Source: Bacillus xiapuensis (lineage in GTDB: Bacteria; Bacillota; Bacilli; Bacillales; Domibacillaceae). Taken from it: a stretch of DNA of 64,000 nt. The notes under the pieces were generated by a model, which searched no databases, was not told the DNA's origin, and saw only the letters and a program-made list of their open reading frames with translations. The stretch spans positions 1,335,828 through 1,399,827 of the forward strand of contig NZ_KZ454939.1 in the NCBI RefSeq assembly GCF_002797355.1, read 5' to 3'. The translations under genes and the position numbers were made by a program. This document shows positions 51,836-63,243 of this stretch, piece by piece. Positions within the stretch are counted from its first letter, which is position 1. Each line of letters begins with the position of its first letter.

Positions 51836-52363
51836 ATGAAAAAATTAACAGCTACTATGGGAGCCGTATTATTAGCAGGAGGAGTGCTGGCTGCCTGCTC
51901 AGGTGATGAAGAGCCTGCTAAAACGGAGGAAAAGCCAGCTGAACAAGAGCAAGAGACGGAACAAACAGCTGATAAAGCAGTAGAACAGGAAGAGAACAAG
52001 GAGACTGCCGCTCCGGAAACAGAAAAGCCTGAACCAGCCGCTGAAACTGCTGATCAGCCGGAGCAGCCGGCTGAAACGGAAGAGCCGGCAGCGGGTGAAA
52101 ATACGAAACCAGCTGCACCTGCCGAAGGAGAGCAGCCAAAAGTGGAGGAACCAGCAAAAGAAGGTACGGAAGTGACCGGTAAGTACAACGGCATGGCGGA
52201 TCCTCACTCGGTGGAAATCGAAGTGGAAGGACAGCCTCGCGTGTTCCAAATGAATCCGGAAGGACCGGAAGCAAAGAAATTTGGCAGCATGGAAGAGGGA
52301 ACGGAAGTCACCTTCGTTTATAAAAAAGACGGCGAACAATTAGTCATTCAAGAACTGAAATAA
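51836..52363 (+). CDS. Acidic repeat-rich lipoprotein
   Basis: 175 aa. Signal peptide and lipobox (VLAACSGD, Cys21), then a ~90-residue spacer of Glu, Pro, Ala, Lys and Thr with repeated PAE/TEEPA-type units, then a ~55-aa C-terminal beta domain (GKYNGMADPHSVEIEVEG ... FVYKKDGEQLVIQELK). The spacer suits a stalk through the cell wall. AAAGGAGAG precedes ATG 51836. Function unknown. Confidence 0.82.
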   Translation: MKKLTATMGAVLLAGGVLAACSGDEEPAKTEEKPAEQEQETEQTADKAVEQEENKETAAPETEKPEPAAETADQPEQPAETEEPAAGENTKPAAPAEGEQPKVEEPAKEGTEVTGKYNGMADPHSVEIEVEGQPRVFQMNPEGPEAKKFGSMEEGTEVTFVYKKDGEQLVIQELK

Positions 52364-52394
52364 GACAAGAGAAGCATGCTCTTTTTATATTACA

Positions 52395-52424
52395 ATCCTG
52401 TATGATATGCAGGATTTTTTTTAT
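52395..52424 (+). terminator. Terminator after lipoprotein
   Basis: ATCCTGTAT / ATGCAGGAT (one G-T) with GAT loop and T8. Confidence 0.85.
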
Positions 52425-52612
52425 TCTGCTAAAGGTCCGCTTTCGTCCATATTCGCTTTAAAAGTAAAGTTTAGGAGAATGTCACTTAGATAAAGATGGT
52501 TTACTTAAAAAAGGGGCTGTGAACGAAGAAATTTTTATCCGGAAACGGGATTAAATCAGGAAAAAACGGGAATAGCAGAAGATAAATGATCACTTTTCTT
52601 GGAGGAAAAACG

Positions 52613-52942
52613 ATGAATACCTCAGGGATGCTAAGACGCTATCTTGCGCGAGTCATGGATAATGAAAGTTACTTTTATCATGTTATCCACTGCGTGGAGA
52701 GCCAGCTGGATGATTGGGGGCATGAAGCAGTGCTGCTATTCAACTGGATGGACGCGGTGAAAGAGATTTCGATGACGTTTTTTATTGATGGCCGGCTGTT
52801 TTTGCTGCAGATTAGCAAAGAGCAAGCTGCCCGGCTGCAGTCGCAAAATGCTTATCAATTAGACCGCTGTATTTGGGAGCAGTTAATGGAACAGGGCTTT
52901 CAATTAAAAAACAGCTCCTACATTGAAAAGGCGTTTTGTTAG
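52613..52942 (+). CDS. 109-aa hypothetical protein
   Basis: ATG 52613 with GGAGG eight bases upstream. Soluble helical protein with MTFFIDGRLFLLQISKEQAARL in the middle and a C-terminal Cys. No family recognised. Alone between the lipoprotein and convergent proBA. Confidence 0.65.
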   Translation: MNTSGMLRRYLARVMDNESYFYHVIHCVESQLDDWGHEAVLLFNWMDAVKEISMTFFIDGRLFLLQISKEQAARLQSQNAYQLDRCIWEQLMEQGFQLKNSSYIEKAFC

Positions 52943-52991
52943 GAGAGACGGTTATTAGAAAGGCCGGCGAAGATGTTCGCCGGCCAGAATA

Positions 52992-54233
52992 TTATTCTCG
53001 GATTTGTCCGCTTCCTCTTACTAATGATTTGACGGTTGTAAGGGCGCGCAATCCCATAGGTCCGCGGGCATGAAGCTTTTGTGTGCTGATTCCAATTTCC
53101 GCTCCGTAGCCAAACTGCTCTCCATCTGTAAAGCGGGTGGAGGCGTTATGATAAAGCACGGCCGCATCGAGCGCGCGAAAGAACCAGTCAACATTCTCCG
53201 GCGTTTCAGACACGATGGCTTCTGAATGCTTCGTTCCATATTGATTAATATGTGAGACGGCAGCGGCGACATTGTCGACTGTTTTTACAGCGATCACTGG
53301 AGCCAAGTATTCTGTGGACCAGTCTGCCTCTGCTGCTTCTTTCACAAAGCTGTATTCAGCGGATAGCCGGAGATCTCCGCGGATTTCCACCTGATGTTCA
53401 TGTAAGGCGGTTAAGAGGGCTGCTTGATGAGGCCAATTTTTATGCAGCAACAAGGTTTCCGCGGCGTTACATACAGATGGGCGCTGTGTTTTCGCGTTGA
53501 CGGCGATTTGAATCGCCATTTCCTTTTCCGCGCTTTCATCAATAAACAGATGACAATTCCCCACGCCGGTTTCGAGAACCGGCACTGTCGCCTGACGAAT
53601 GACGGCTTGAATGAGACCCGCTCCTCCGCGCGGAATCAGGACATCTAAATATTCGTTTAACTGAAACATTTTACTGGCTGTTTCTCTGCTTGTATCTGTT
53701 AACAGCTGCAGCGCGTCGGAAGGGATAGGGGATGACTGCAGGGCGGCTTTCATTACTTTGGCCAGCGCTTGGTTAGAATGAGCAGCCGATGAGCTTCCGC
53801 GCAGAAGCACGGCGTTGCCGGCTTTTAAGCATAGGGCTGCTGCGTCAACTGTTACGTTAGGCCGCGCCTCATAAACCATACCGATCACCCCCAGCGGCAC
53901 GCGGATCGTTTCGATGTTTAACCCGTTTTGAAGCGTCCATTCTTCCACCGTTTCTCCGACAGGGTCTTTCAGCGCAATCAGCTGGCGAACCCCTTCAGCC
54001 ATTTGAGCAATTCGCTCCTCAGTTAACCGCAAGCGATCCAATAGAGCGGGAGAATAACCGGAGGCTGCGCCAAGCTCCATATCCTTGGCGTTTTCTTGTA
54101 AAATGTAATCGGAATGATCCGCCACCGCTTTGGCTATGCTTTCTAACCCTCGGTTCTTTTCGTCTTCAGACAATAAAGCCATTTGAAAAGAGGACTGCTT
54201 TAGCAGCTTTGCTTTTTCAATCAATTCACTCAC
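52992..54233 (-). CDS. proA: Gamma-glutamyl phosphate reductase ProA
   Basis: 413-aa NADPH enzyme, second step of proline synthesis. Family segments: GVIGMVYEARPNVT, LRGSSSAAHSN, LIPRGGAGLI and the catalytic cysteine in RPSVCNAAETLL. The C-terminus GARGPMGLRALTT-like (ARGPMGLRALTTVK) is typical. It follows proB by 19 bases in a T-box-controlled operon. Confidence 0.98.
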   Translation of the reverse strand: MSELIEKAKLLKQSSFQMALLSEDEKNRGLESIAKAVADHSDYILQENAKDMELGAASGYSPALLDRLRLTEERIAQMAEGVRQLIALKDPVGETVEEWTLQNGLNIETIRVPLGVIGMVYEARPNVTVDAAALCLKAGNAVLLRGSSSAAHSNQALAKVMKAALQSSPIPSDALQLLTDTSRETASKMFQLNEYLDVLIPRGGAGLIQAVIRQATVPVLETGVGNCHLFIDESAEKEMAIQIAVNAKTQRPSVCNAAETLLLHKNWPHQAALLTALHEHQVEIRGDLRLSAEYSFVKEAAEADWSTEYLAPVIAVKTVDNVAAAVSHINQYGTKHSEAIVSETPENVDWFFRALDAAVLYHNASTRFTDGEQFGYGAEIGISTQKLHARGPMGLRALTTVKSLVRGSGQIRE

Positions 54234-54252
54234 TGATATTCTCTCCTATTCA

Positions 54253-55374
54253 TTAATTGATTAAATTCGTAGCAACCCAATTATCCCGATGAATGACTTC
54301 AGCGCGCTCATTGATGGAATACTTTTGAGCTTCGGAGCTGGCTGTTCCCTTGATTTTTTCCAGGTCGACAGAGGAGTAAAACACTTGGCCTTTGCCGATC
54401 ACTTCTCTGTCCTCATTCATCACGTTGACCACATCCATCGCGTAAAATAAACCTTCTACAGCTGTCACGCCGGCAGGGAGAAGGCTTTTTCCTTTCTTTA
54501 GAAGCGCTTGCTGCGCCCCGCGGTCGACTATGACATTTCCAGCGGTTTTAGCGTGATGAGCAATCCACTGTTTTTTCATTTGCATATGCGTTTGGAACGG
54601 CGAACCGATATAAGTCCCGCTGCCTTTACCTTCAAGGACATCCATCAATTTATTAGGGCCGCTGCCCGTTCCGACAAATACAGGAACACCAAGCGATAAA
54701 GCTTTGTTAGCCGCAATCAGTTTGGATTTCATGCCTCCCGTGCCAATGGAAGTCCCGCTGTCTCCAGCAAAGGAAAGCAGCTCCTCAGTTACTTGAGGAA
54801 TGAAGTTAAATCGTTTCGCATCCGGGTTTGTTTTCGGATTGCAGTCGTAAAGGCCGTCGATATCCGTCAAGATCACAAGAGCATCGGCTTGCACAAAGCC
54901 GCTGACAAGCGCAGACAGCATATCGTTGTCCCCGTACGTCAGTTCCTCAATGGAGATGCAGTCGTTTTCGTTAATGATCGGGACAGCGTCTGCCCGGAGA
55001 AGCTCCAGCATGGCTGTATAAAAATTTTGAAAGCGTCCGCGGCTGTAAAAGTCTTCTTTCGTAAGAAGCATCTGAGCAGCTACCAGCTGAAACGGGGCGA
55101 ATAATGAAATATACTTTTGAATGAGAAGGCTCTGGCCGACGGCAGCCGCCGCTTGTTTAGCTGCTGTTGTTTTTGGACGCGAACGGTAGCCAAGTGATTT
55201 AAACCCGGCTGCGATCGCTCCGGAGGAAACAACGATAACCTCATGCCCCCGCTGCTTCATTGTTGCGATGGCTTGCACATGATCCATAATCTTACTTTCC
55301 ACAATGTTTCCTTGTTCATCCGTTAAGGAGCTGCTTCCAATTTTAACGACGACTCGGCATTTTTTCACAATCAA
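54253..55374 (-). CDS. proB: Glutamate 5-kinase ProB with PUA domain
   Basis: 373 aa. Amino-acid kinase domain ([50 protein letters not shown]) followed by a PUA domain (~residues 280-360). First step of proline synthesis. AAAGGATGATTG lies before the start; start ATG 55374. First gene after the T-box. Confidence 0.98.
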   Translation of the reverse strand: MIVKKCRVVVKIGSSSLTDEQGNIVESKIMDHVQAIATMKQRGHEVIVVSSGAIAAGFKSLGYRSRPKTTAAKQAAAAVGQSLLIQKYISLFAPFQLVAAQMLLTKEDFYSRGRFQNFYTAMLELLRADAVPIINENDCISIEELTYGDNDMLSALVSGFVQADALVILTDIDGLYDCNPKTNPDAKRFNFIPQVTEELLSFAGDSGTSIGTGGMKSKLIAANKALSLGVPVFVGTGSGPNKLMDVLEGKGSGTYIGSPFQTHMQMKKQWIAHHAKTAGNVIVDRGAQQALLKKGKSLLPAGVTAVEGLFYAMDVVNVMNEDREVIGKGQVFYSSVDLEKIKGTASSEAQKYSINERAEVIHRDNWVATNLIN

Positions 55375-55391
55375 TCATCCTTTTATCAAAT

Positions 55392-55640
55392 TAAAAAAAA
55401 GCACGCCCCTGCATCCTGTAAAAGGACGGAGGGCATGCTTTTTCCGCGGTACCACCTTTTTTGGCGCTTGACGCGCCCGCTTTACACCCGTAACGAGGGA
55501 AACGGCTTATGTTTTCATAAGCGATGCAGCGAAGGGCAGGTTCAATAGGCTTTCCGCGAGGAGCTTTTCAGCCGATGAGCTCCATTCTCTGGCGCGTTCC
55601 ACTTATTTACTATTCCCTTCATCGTTCGTATATTAATAAT
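55392..55640 (-). ncRNA. T-box riboswitch of proBA, CCU (proline) specifier
   Basis: Minus strand: the T-box sequence AGGTGGTACCGCGG (around 55443-55458) precedes a terminator GCATGCCC...GGGGCGTGC with T7. Upstream, the stem I region has GAACCTGCCC with CCT (55538-55540 on +) in specifier position, reading Pro. Uncharged tRNA-Pro should allow read-through. Confidence 0.93.
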
Positions 55641-55648
55641 TATTCACC

Positions 55649-55676
55649 ATTATCTATGAATTTTATATTTTGTCAA
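55649..55676 (-). promoter_or_regulatory. Promoter of the proBA leader
   Basis: TTGACA (55676-55671) and GATAAT (55654-55649), spacer 16 bp, just upstream of the T-box. Confidence 0.7.
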
Positions 55677-55844
55677 GAGGTAAATGACTGCTTGTTTGAA
55701 TGATTAGCAGGTCAGCGCTTTGCTATCCGCTTATTATGACAGCATAGAAAGAAAGCGGCCGTTTGAAAAAAGATGAAAAGGAGGGAACCTGAAAAAGGTT
55801 CGCCTCGCTTCCCGATTACCGTTTATAAGTGAAAAGGCAGGAGC

Positions 55845-58018
<2,174 letters not shown>

Positions 58019-58039
58019 GAAAATATTCACTTCTCTTAC

Positions 58040-58068
58040 AATGTATATCATCTATCCGCGTTTGTAAA
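58040..58068 (-). promoter_or_regulatory. Possible promoter of the thiC leader
   Basis: TTTACA (58068-58063), 17 bp, TACATT (58045-58040). The -10 is weak. Confidence 0.4.
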
Positions 58069-58089
58069 GAATGAAATGAACATAGACTG

Positions 58090-58124
58090 CAACCTTACTA
58101 TTCCTTGCAGGGTATTTAAGGTTG
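58090..58124. promoter_or_regulatory. Inverted repeat CAACCTTA-N19-TAAGGTTG
   Basis: Perfect 8-bp arms (58090-58097 and 58117-58124) in the thiC / flavoprotein divergent region. Candidate operator; the rest of 58125-58331 shows no gene I can support. Confidence 0.4.
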
Positions 58125-58331
58125 AGAAAGAATAATAATATAGTAAAGAGGATTGAAAAGAAGCAGCTCGAGCATGAATTTGGCTTACAGGATGAGGGGA
58201 AAGTTCTTGGCAGCGGTTCACTCAACACTAAAAGCAGCAGGGATTTAACAAAATAAGGTTTGTTTATATGAGCACCACGGGAAAATGTTCTAACGAAAGC
58301 AGCGTGTATTTATGAAAGGAGACTGAGACAA

Positions 58332-59246
58332 GTGGAAAGAAAGAAAGTCGATGTGGTCATAGTAGGTGGCGGCCCAGCTGGGTTAAACGCTGCTCTTGTG
58401 CTCGGGCGCGCTCGCCGCCAAGTGGCAATTATCGATAAAGGCACGCCAAGAAATCGAATCACTTTACAATCCCATGGTTTCTTGACGAGAGATGGAGTGA
58501 GCCCTTTAGAATTTCGTCAAGCAGCCTTTCAACAGTTAAGCCATTACCCCAATATACATATTTTAAAAGATGAAGCGACAGATGTTTATCATGAACATAA
58601 ATTATTTCGGACCGTCATAGCGCGCGGAGACGAGCTGATTAGCAGAAAACTCATTTTCGCGACGGGCATGGTCGATCATCTTCCCTCCATTCCGGGAATT
58701 GATGAGGTTTACGGAAAAACGGTATTCCATTGTCCATATTGCGATGGCTGGGAGAGAAGGGGGGAGCCGCTGGCTGTTATCGGAAACGGGGATGGCTTCA
58801 TGTCCTATATTAAGGAAATATACAATTGGTCTCGGGATTTAATAATTTTCACTGACGGCCCTTCGAAGCTCTCGCAGAAAGAGAAGCAGGATATTAAAGC
58901 GCATCATCTTCCATTAATTGAAGAGCCGGTTGCCAAGCTTCATTCATCTGACGGGCAATTAAAGGCTGTAGAGCTTCAAAACGGGACATGCATTCCGCGC
59001 AAAGGAGGATTTCTCCTGAGCACAGAGGAACGGCAAGCATCAATGATTCCGAACAAGCTAGGAGTTCCTTTAACGAAAGCGGGTACTTATGAAACGCTGG
59101 AGCATGGTCAGACAGCTGTTGAGGGATTGGCTGTTATCGGGGATGCGAAGAATAAATTTACCGGTTTAATCGGCGCTGCGAGCCAAGGATATGAAGTAGC
59201 CGTTGCTATAAATCAAGAATTTATTGAGGAGAACTGGCAACGGTAA
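58332..59246 (+). CDS. Thioredoxin-reductase-like FAD/NAD(P) oxidoreductase
   Basis: 304-aa flavoprotein. FAD motif VIVGGGPAGLNAAL at the N-terminus, redox pair CPYC followed by DGWE at ~135, NADP site VIGNGDG, and C-terminal AVIGDAKNKFTGLIGAASQGYE. Shape fits the small class of TrxB-like reductases; the partner is unknown. GTG 58332 with GAAAGGAGAC upstream. Bona fide TrxB usually has CATC/CAVC, so this is a paralogue. Confidence 0.88.
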   Translation: MERKKVDVVIVGGGPAGLNAALVLGRARRQVAIIDKGTPRNRITLQSHGFLTRDGVSPLEFRQAAFQQLSHYPNIHILKDEATDVYHEHKLFRTVIARGDELISRKLIFATGMVDHLPSIPGIDEVYGKTVFHCPYCDGWERRGEPLAVIGNGDGFMSYIKEIYNWSRDLIIFTDGPSKLSQKEKQDIKAHHLPLIEEPVAKLHSSDGQLKAVELQNGTCIPRKGGFLLSTEERQASMIPNKLGVPLTKAGTYETLEHGQTAVEGLAVIGDAKNKFTGLIGAASQGYEVAVAINQEFIEENWQR

Positions 59247-59358
59247 ACCGCTGCTTTCTTGCTGGTTTAAGATAGAATTGTCAGAAAAGCTCGTCATTTG
59301 TTGAAAGGTTTTTACTGAAAAAGATCAGAAAATTAGAGATAGTATAAGGAGGGAGAGG

Positions 59359-61152
59359 ATGTTTGTGGAAAATAAAACAATGTTAACAATTAAAACGGAC
59401 AGTTTATTGGATTGGCTTTTGACTCACAGCAATGATCTGGTCTTTGCGATGAACAAGGAAGGGTTAATACTGATGGCAAATCCTGTTTTTACAATGGTTA
59501 CTGGCTACGATCCAAAAGAGCAGAAGTTGTTTATTCGGGACATTTGTGATGAGCAGGACACAGAGCAGGTTCGGGCAGTGCTGAATACGGCGCCTTTCAA
59601 TCAGACTAGCGCTGTCATTACCTCCGAGATTAAGCATAAAAACGGTTACAAATTATTATACAAATGGAGCATTACTTACGATTCTGAAAACGGGATCTTT
59701 TTTTTAATTGGAGATGAAATATCCTTCTGCAACAGCTGGTTTGATGCTTTTATGTCTACAACGAGCGATCCCGTCTATATCTTTAACCGGGAAGGAAAAA
59801 TCATTCTAGCAAATGAGGCCTTTGAGAAAAGCTACGGCTGGGCACTAAAGGAATTAAAGGGGAAGATTCTCCCCATTATCCCATTCCACTTAAAGGATGA
59901 ATTTAGGTTTTTAAAAGAAAAGCTGGTGTCAGGCGAAAAAATTCGCAACTACAAAACGATACACCAAAGAAAAGACGGCTCTTTAATTCATGCAAAAATT
60001 TCGGCCACGCCGGTATATGAAACCAACGGGCAGTTCGTAGCCGCTATCGGCGTTACTAGAAATATTACGGGAAGAATTGAAGCGGCTCTTCTTCTCGATC
60101 GGACAGCAGAGGAGTTAAAGGAAAATGAAAAGAAGTTTATGGAGCTGTCTGAAAATATTAACGACATTTTATGCATTTTTGATTTTTCCATTCATCAAGC
60201 CGTGTATATTAGCGCATCTTACGAAAAAATACTCGGGCATTCGAAGGAATCATTTTATAAGAATTATAGAATTTTTCTAAAGTGCATTCATCCGGATGAT
60301 AAAAAGAAATTTATACAATTTGCTCTAAAGCAAAGCTTGGATTCGGAGATCGAATACCGGGTGTATCACAAGGACGGCTCTGTAAAGTGGCTGCGGTCCA
60401 GAAAGGCGCCGATCGTTGATGAAAAGAATCCGCACCGATTGCTGACGGTCACTCAGGATATATCCAGCCTAAAGGAAAAAGAGCTGCTGCTGAACAAAAA
60501 GGATAAACTTGGAGCTGTAGGGCAATTAGCCGCGGGAATTGCTCATGAGGTGAGGAACCCATTAACTGCCATTAAAGGATTTACGCAGCTGTGGGGGCAG
60601 GAGACTCACCATAAATATAGTGAGATCATTCTTTCGGAACTGGAGCGGATCGAATCAATTATGCAAGAGTTTTTAATGCTGGCAAAGCCTCATCAAGAGA
60701 CCAAATTTGCAATCCAAAACATCAATAAAATTGTCCAAGAGACTGCTGAGTTTATGAAACCCGAAGCGCTGCTGCACAATGTGGAGCTGAAAACGGAACT
60801 AAGAAAGCATCTCCCAGCAGTGAAGTTGGAAGAAAAACAAATAAAGCAAGTGCTGTTAAATTTAATTAAGAATGCGATTGACGCTATGCCCGAAGGCGGT
60901 AATTTGCTGGTTCGTACGAGGTGCGCAAACGATGAATTTGTATGCTTGGAGGTCATTGATGAAGGAGTGGGAATTTCCCAAGACCGGATTCCGAGGCTGG
61001 GTGAGCCGTTTTATTCCAATAAAGAAAAGGGAACGGGTCTGGGCTTGATGGTCAGCTTTAAAATCATTGAACATCATCAAGGCAAAATCTTTTTCGAAAG
61101 CGAAGAAAAGAAAGGGACCAAAGTGGAAATTCGTTTGCCGGCCTATAAGTGA
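59359..61152 (+). CDS. Soluble PAS-domain sensor histidine kinase (sporulation-kinase-like)
   Basis: 597 aa, no membrane segment. PAS domains at ~17-120, ~125-240 and ~255-375, HisKA with phospho-accepting His396 (AAGIAHEVRNPLTAIKGF), HATPase_c with NLIKNAIDAMPEGG (N box), DEGVGI (G1), GEPFYSNKEKGTGLGL. The layout and HEVRNP motif resemble KinA/KinE-type kinases that feed Spo0F. No response regulator is adjacent, as expected for an orphan kinase. GGAGGGAGAGG precedes ATG. Confidence 0.92.
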   Translation: MFVENKTMLTIKTDSLLDWLLTHSNDLVFAMNKEGLILMANPVFTMVTGYDPKEQKLFIRDICDEQDTEQVRAVLNTAPFNQTSAVITSEIKHKNGYKLLYKWSITYDSENGIFFLIGDEISFCNSWFDAFMSTTSDPVYIFNREGKIILANEAFEKSYGWALKELKGKILPIIPFHLKDEFRFLKEKLVSGEKIRNYKTIHQRKDGSLIHAKISATPVYETNGQFVAAIGVTRNITGRIEAALLLDRTAEELKENEKKFMELSENINDILCIFDFSIHQAVYISASYEKILGHSKESFYKNYRIFLKCIHPDDKKKFIQFALKQSLDSEIEYRVYHKDGSVKWLRSRKAPIVDEKNPHRLLTVTQDISSLKEKELLLNKKDKLGAVGQLAAGIAHEVRNPLTAIKGFTQLWGQETHHKYSEIILSELERIESIMQEFLMLAKPHQETKFAIQNINKIVQETAEFMKPEALLHNVELKTELRKHLPAVKLEEKQIKQVLLNLIKNAIDAMPEGGNLLVRTRCANDEFVCLEVIDEGVGISQDRIPRLGEPFYSNKEKGTGLGLMVSFKIIEHHQGKIFFESEEKKGTKVEIRLPAYK

Positions 61153-61213
61153 AAGCCAACGATAAATTCCTTGCTGCAACAGGCGAGGATTTATTTTTTT
61201 AATTTTTAGTAAT

Positions 61214-61237
61214 ACATAATGTGCAAAATTCAAATAA
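61214..61237 (+). repeat. Short intergenic repeat, copy 3
   Basis: ACATAATGTGCAAAATTCAA then ATAA; see 1859 and 30191. Confidence 0.6.
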
Positions 61238-61378
61238 AAATATAAAAAATAAAGCAATTAAATTAAAGAATGAACAATCCGCTGCCATGCGCGATAATTA
61301 GGACGATAAGAAAAAAGAATAATTTTTTTCTCGTTTCCTATTGTTAAAAGATTCGAAAAAATTGTAATATAGTAAGTA

Positions 61379-61416
61379 TATAAATAATTGGCCGCCAATT
61401 TGGCCAAATATATAAT
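61379..61416 (+). other. AT-rich leader hairpin before ilvE
   Basis: TTGGCC / GGCCAA with AT-rich extensions, ending just before the ribosome site AAGGAG at ~61422. TTGTTA and TAATAT upstream may be the promoter. Might affect translation. Confidence 0.35.
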
Positions 61417-61434
61417 CAGCAAGGAGATAATACA

Positions 61435-62526
61435 ATGAGAGAACAACGCATTCAAGTAAACCTTAGTACTGAAAGAAAGCCTAAGCCGCAGACGGATCAG
61501 TTAGGGTTTGGAAAGATTTTCACGGATCACATGTTTGTGATGGATTACACAGATGAATTAGGTTGGCATGATCCTAAAATTATTCCTTATCAGCCCCTCA
61601 CTTTAGATCCGGCATCGATGATCTTTCACTACGGGCAAACCGTGTTTGAAGGAATGAAGGCTTATTTAACGAGCGATAACCGTATTTTGCTATTTAGACC
61701 TGAACGAAATATGCAAAGGTTAAACCGTTCAAACGACCGGCTGTGCATTCCGAGAATTGACGAGGAGTTTGCCTTGGAAGCGTTGAAACAATTAATACTG
61801 GTCGATAAAGAATGGATTCCGAAGGCAGAGGGCACATCGCTTTACATTCGGCCATTTATTGTTGCGACAGAACCATTTTTAGGTGTACATCCATCCAGCA
61901 GCTACAAGTTTGTGATAATTTTATCACCGGTAGGTTCTTATTATAAAGAAGGGATTCAGCCCGTAAAAATCCTTGTTGAGAACGCATTTGTCCGAGCGGT
62001 AGCGGGCGGAACGGGGGAAGCCAAAACAGCGGGCAACTATGCAGCCAGTTTGAAAGCACAAGAAACGGCCAGTTTAAAGAAGTATTCCCAGGTGCTGTGG
62101 CTGGATGGTATAGAGAAAAAATATATCGAAGAAGTCGGCAGCATGAACGTCTTCTTTAAAATCAATGGAGAAATTATTACCCCGGAACTGAATGGAAGTA
62201 TTCTGCAGGGGGTTACCCGGGATTCGGTGATTCAATTGCTAAGACATTGGGGATTAACGGTATCCGAAAGAAAGATCTCGATGCAGGAGGTGTATGATGC
62301 CTATCATGCGGGGCAGCTAGAAGAAGCATTCGGCACAGGCACGGCGGCTGTTATTTCACCGATTGGAGAGTTTTTCTGGAACGATGAACAGCTGTTGATT
62401 CATAACGGCCAAACAGGAGAAGTAGCCAAGCGGTTATATCATACATTAACCGGCATTCAAAATGGCACAGAACCGGACCCATTTAATTGGGTCACGGAAG
62501 TTGGACAGGAAGTTCCTGCTAAATAA
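61435..62526 (+). CDS. ilvE: Branched-chain amino acid aminotransferase
   Basis: 363-aa fold-type IV PLP enzyme, last step of Leu, Ile and Val synthesis. FHYGQTVFEGMKAYL, FRPERNMQRLNRSNDR, the PLP-lysine segment GGTGEAKTAGNYAASL, EEVGSMNVFF and GTGTAAVISPIG identify it. This is the long (YbgE/YwaA) group. AAGGAG precedes ATG. No ilv operon neighbours. A CodY site is possible but was not convincingly seen. Confidence 0.95.
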   Translation: MREQRIQVNLSTERKPKPQTDQLGFGKIFTDHMFVMDYTDELGWHDPKIIPYQPLTLDPASMIFHYGQTVFEGMKAYLTSDNRILLFRPERNMQRLNRSNDRLCIPRIDEEFALEALKQLILVDKEWIPKAEGTSLYIRPFIVATEPFLGVHPSSSYKFVIILSPVGSYYKEGIQPVKILVENAFVRAVAGGTGEAKTAGNYAASLKAQETASLKKYSQVLWLDGIEKKYIEEVGSMNVFFKINGEIITPELNGSILQGVTRDSVIQLLRHWGLTVSERKISMQEVYDAYHAGQLEEAFGTGTAAVISPIGEFFWNDEQLLIHNGQTGEVAKRLYHTLTGIQNGTEPDPFNWVTEVGQEVPAK

Positions 62527-62549
62527 GAAGAAGCTGCTCAAAGAAAGTG

Positions 62550-62590
62550 ACAGCTGGAGGAGAATGATTCATGTTCCTCCAGCTGTTTTC
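62550..62590 (+). terminator. Terminator after ilvE
   Basis: ACAGCTGGAGGA / TCCTCCAGCTGT with TTTTC; on the 3' side of the convergent L,D-transpeptidase as well. Confidence 0.88.
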
Positions 62591-62602
62591 ATTCCTCGCA
62601 AC

Positions 62603-63127
62603 TTAAGGGCGAATCATGACGCGTGTTCCAATTGGAACTATTCGGGATAACTCTAATACATCTTTATTATACATACGGATACAGCCTTTGGAAACGTATT
62701 TTCCTATGGAGGCAGGGTTGTTTGTTCCATGGATTCCATACGACTTCTTAGATAATCCCATCCACATCGCTCCGTAAGGCCCGCCCGGATTGGGAGCTTT
62801 ATTAATAATGACGAAATCGCCAACGGGCGTCTTGCTCAGCATTTTTCCTACGCCAACAGGGTAAACCTTAACCGTTTTTCCTTTACTCGTTATGAGTGTA
62901 AGGGTTCTTTTCGACAGGGACACTTTCAGTTTATATGGCAAAGTCCCAGGCGAGGGCAGATGAGGGATTCTTACTTTTTCTCCAATATGGAGAATAGTAG
63001 GATCAATATGGGGATTGGCGGCTATTAGAGCTGTCAGCGGCACACGATAATTTTGTGAAATAGCAAAGAGTGTTTCTCCCGCTTTGATTGTATGAAAGAT
63101 GTTCATCACCTGCTTTTCTTCCATCAT
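62603..63127 (-). CDS. ykuD: LysM L,D-transpeptidase (YkuD type)
   Basis: 174 aa. LysM at residues ~10-55 ([19 protein letters not shown]), then YkuD catalytic domain with [20 protein letters not shown], where the Cys and His form the active site. Makes 3-3 peptidoglycan cross-links or modifies spore or cell-wall peptidoglycan. No signal peptide, as in B. subtilis YkuD. ATG 63127 has AGGA upstream; ATG 63106 is possible. Confidence 0.93.
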   Translation of the reverse strand: MMEEKQVMNIFHTIKAGETLFAISQNYRVPLTALIAANPHIDPTILHIGEKVRIPHLPSPGTLPYKLKVSLSKRTLTLITSKGKTVKVYPVGVGKMLSKTPVGDFVIINKAPNPGGPYGAMWMGLSKKSYGIHGTNNPASIGKYVSKGCIRMYNKDVLELSRIVPIGTRVMIRP

Positions 63128-63203
63128 TAAAAGATTCCTACTAAGTATGTATTCCCTTTCTGACCTGAATATGATGAATTGTCTGTTCTTTTAACCAAAT
63201 CAA

Positions 63204-63230
63204 AAGAAGCGGGGAAAGCCGCTTCTTCGT
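63204..63230 (-). terminator. Terminator after LysR gene
   Basis: AAGAAGCGG / CCGCTTCTT with GGAAAG-type loop and TTTTGATTT on the minus strand. Confidence 0.8.
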
Positions 63231-63243
63231 ATTGTTATTCCAT

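Noticed and set aside
51918-52339. Long minus-strand frames opposite the acidic lipoprotein
   Set aside because: Arise from the Glu/Pro/Ala-rich repeat codons; Phe/Leu/Arg-rich shadows without start signals.
61321-61375. CodY box before ilvE
   Set aside because: GATTCGAAAAAATT resembles the CodY consensus only with several mismatches.
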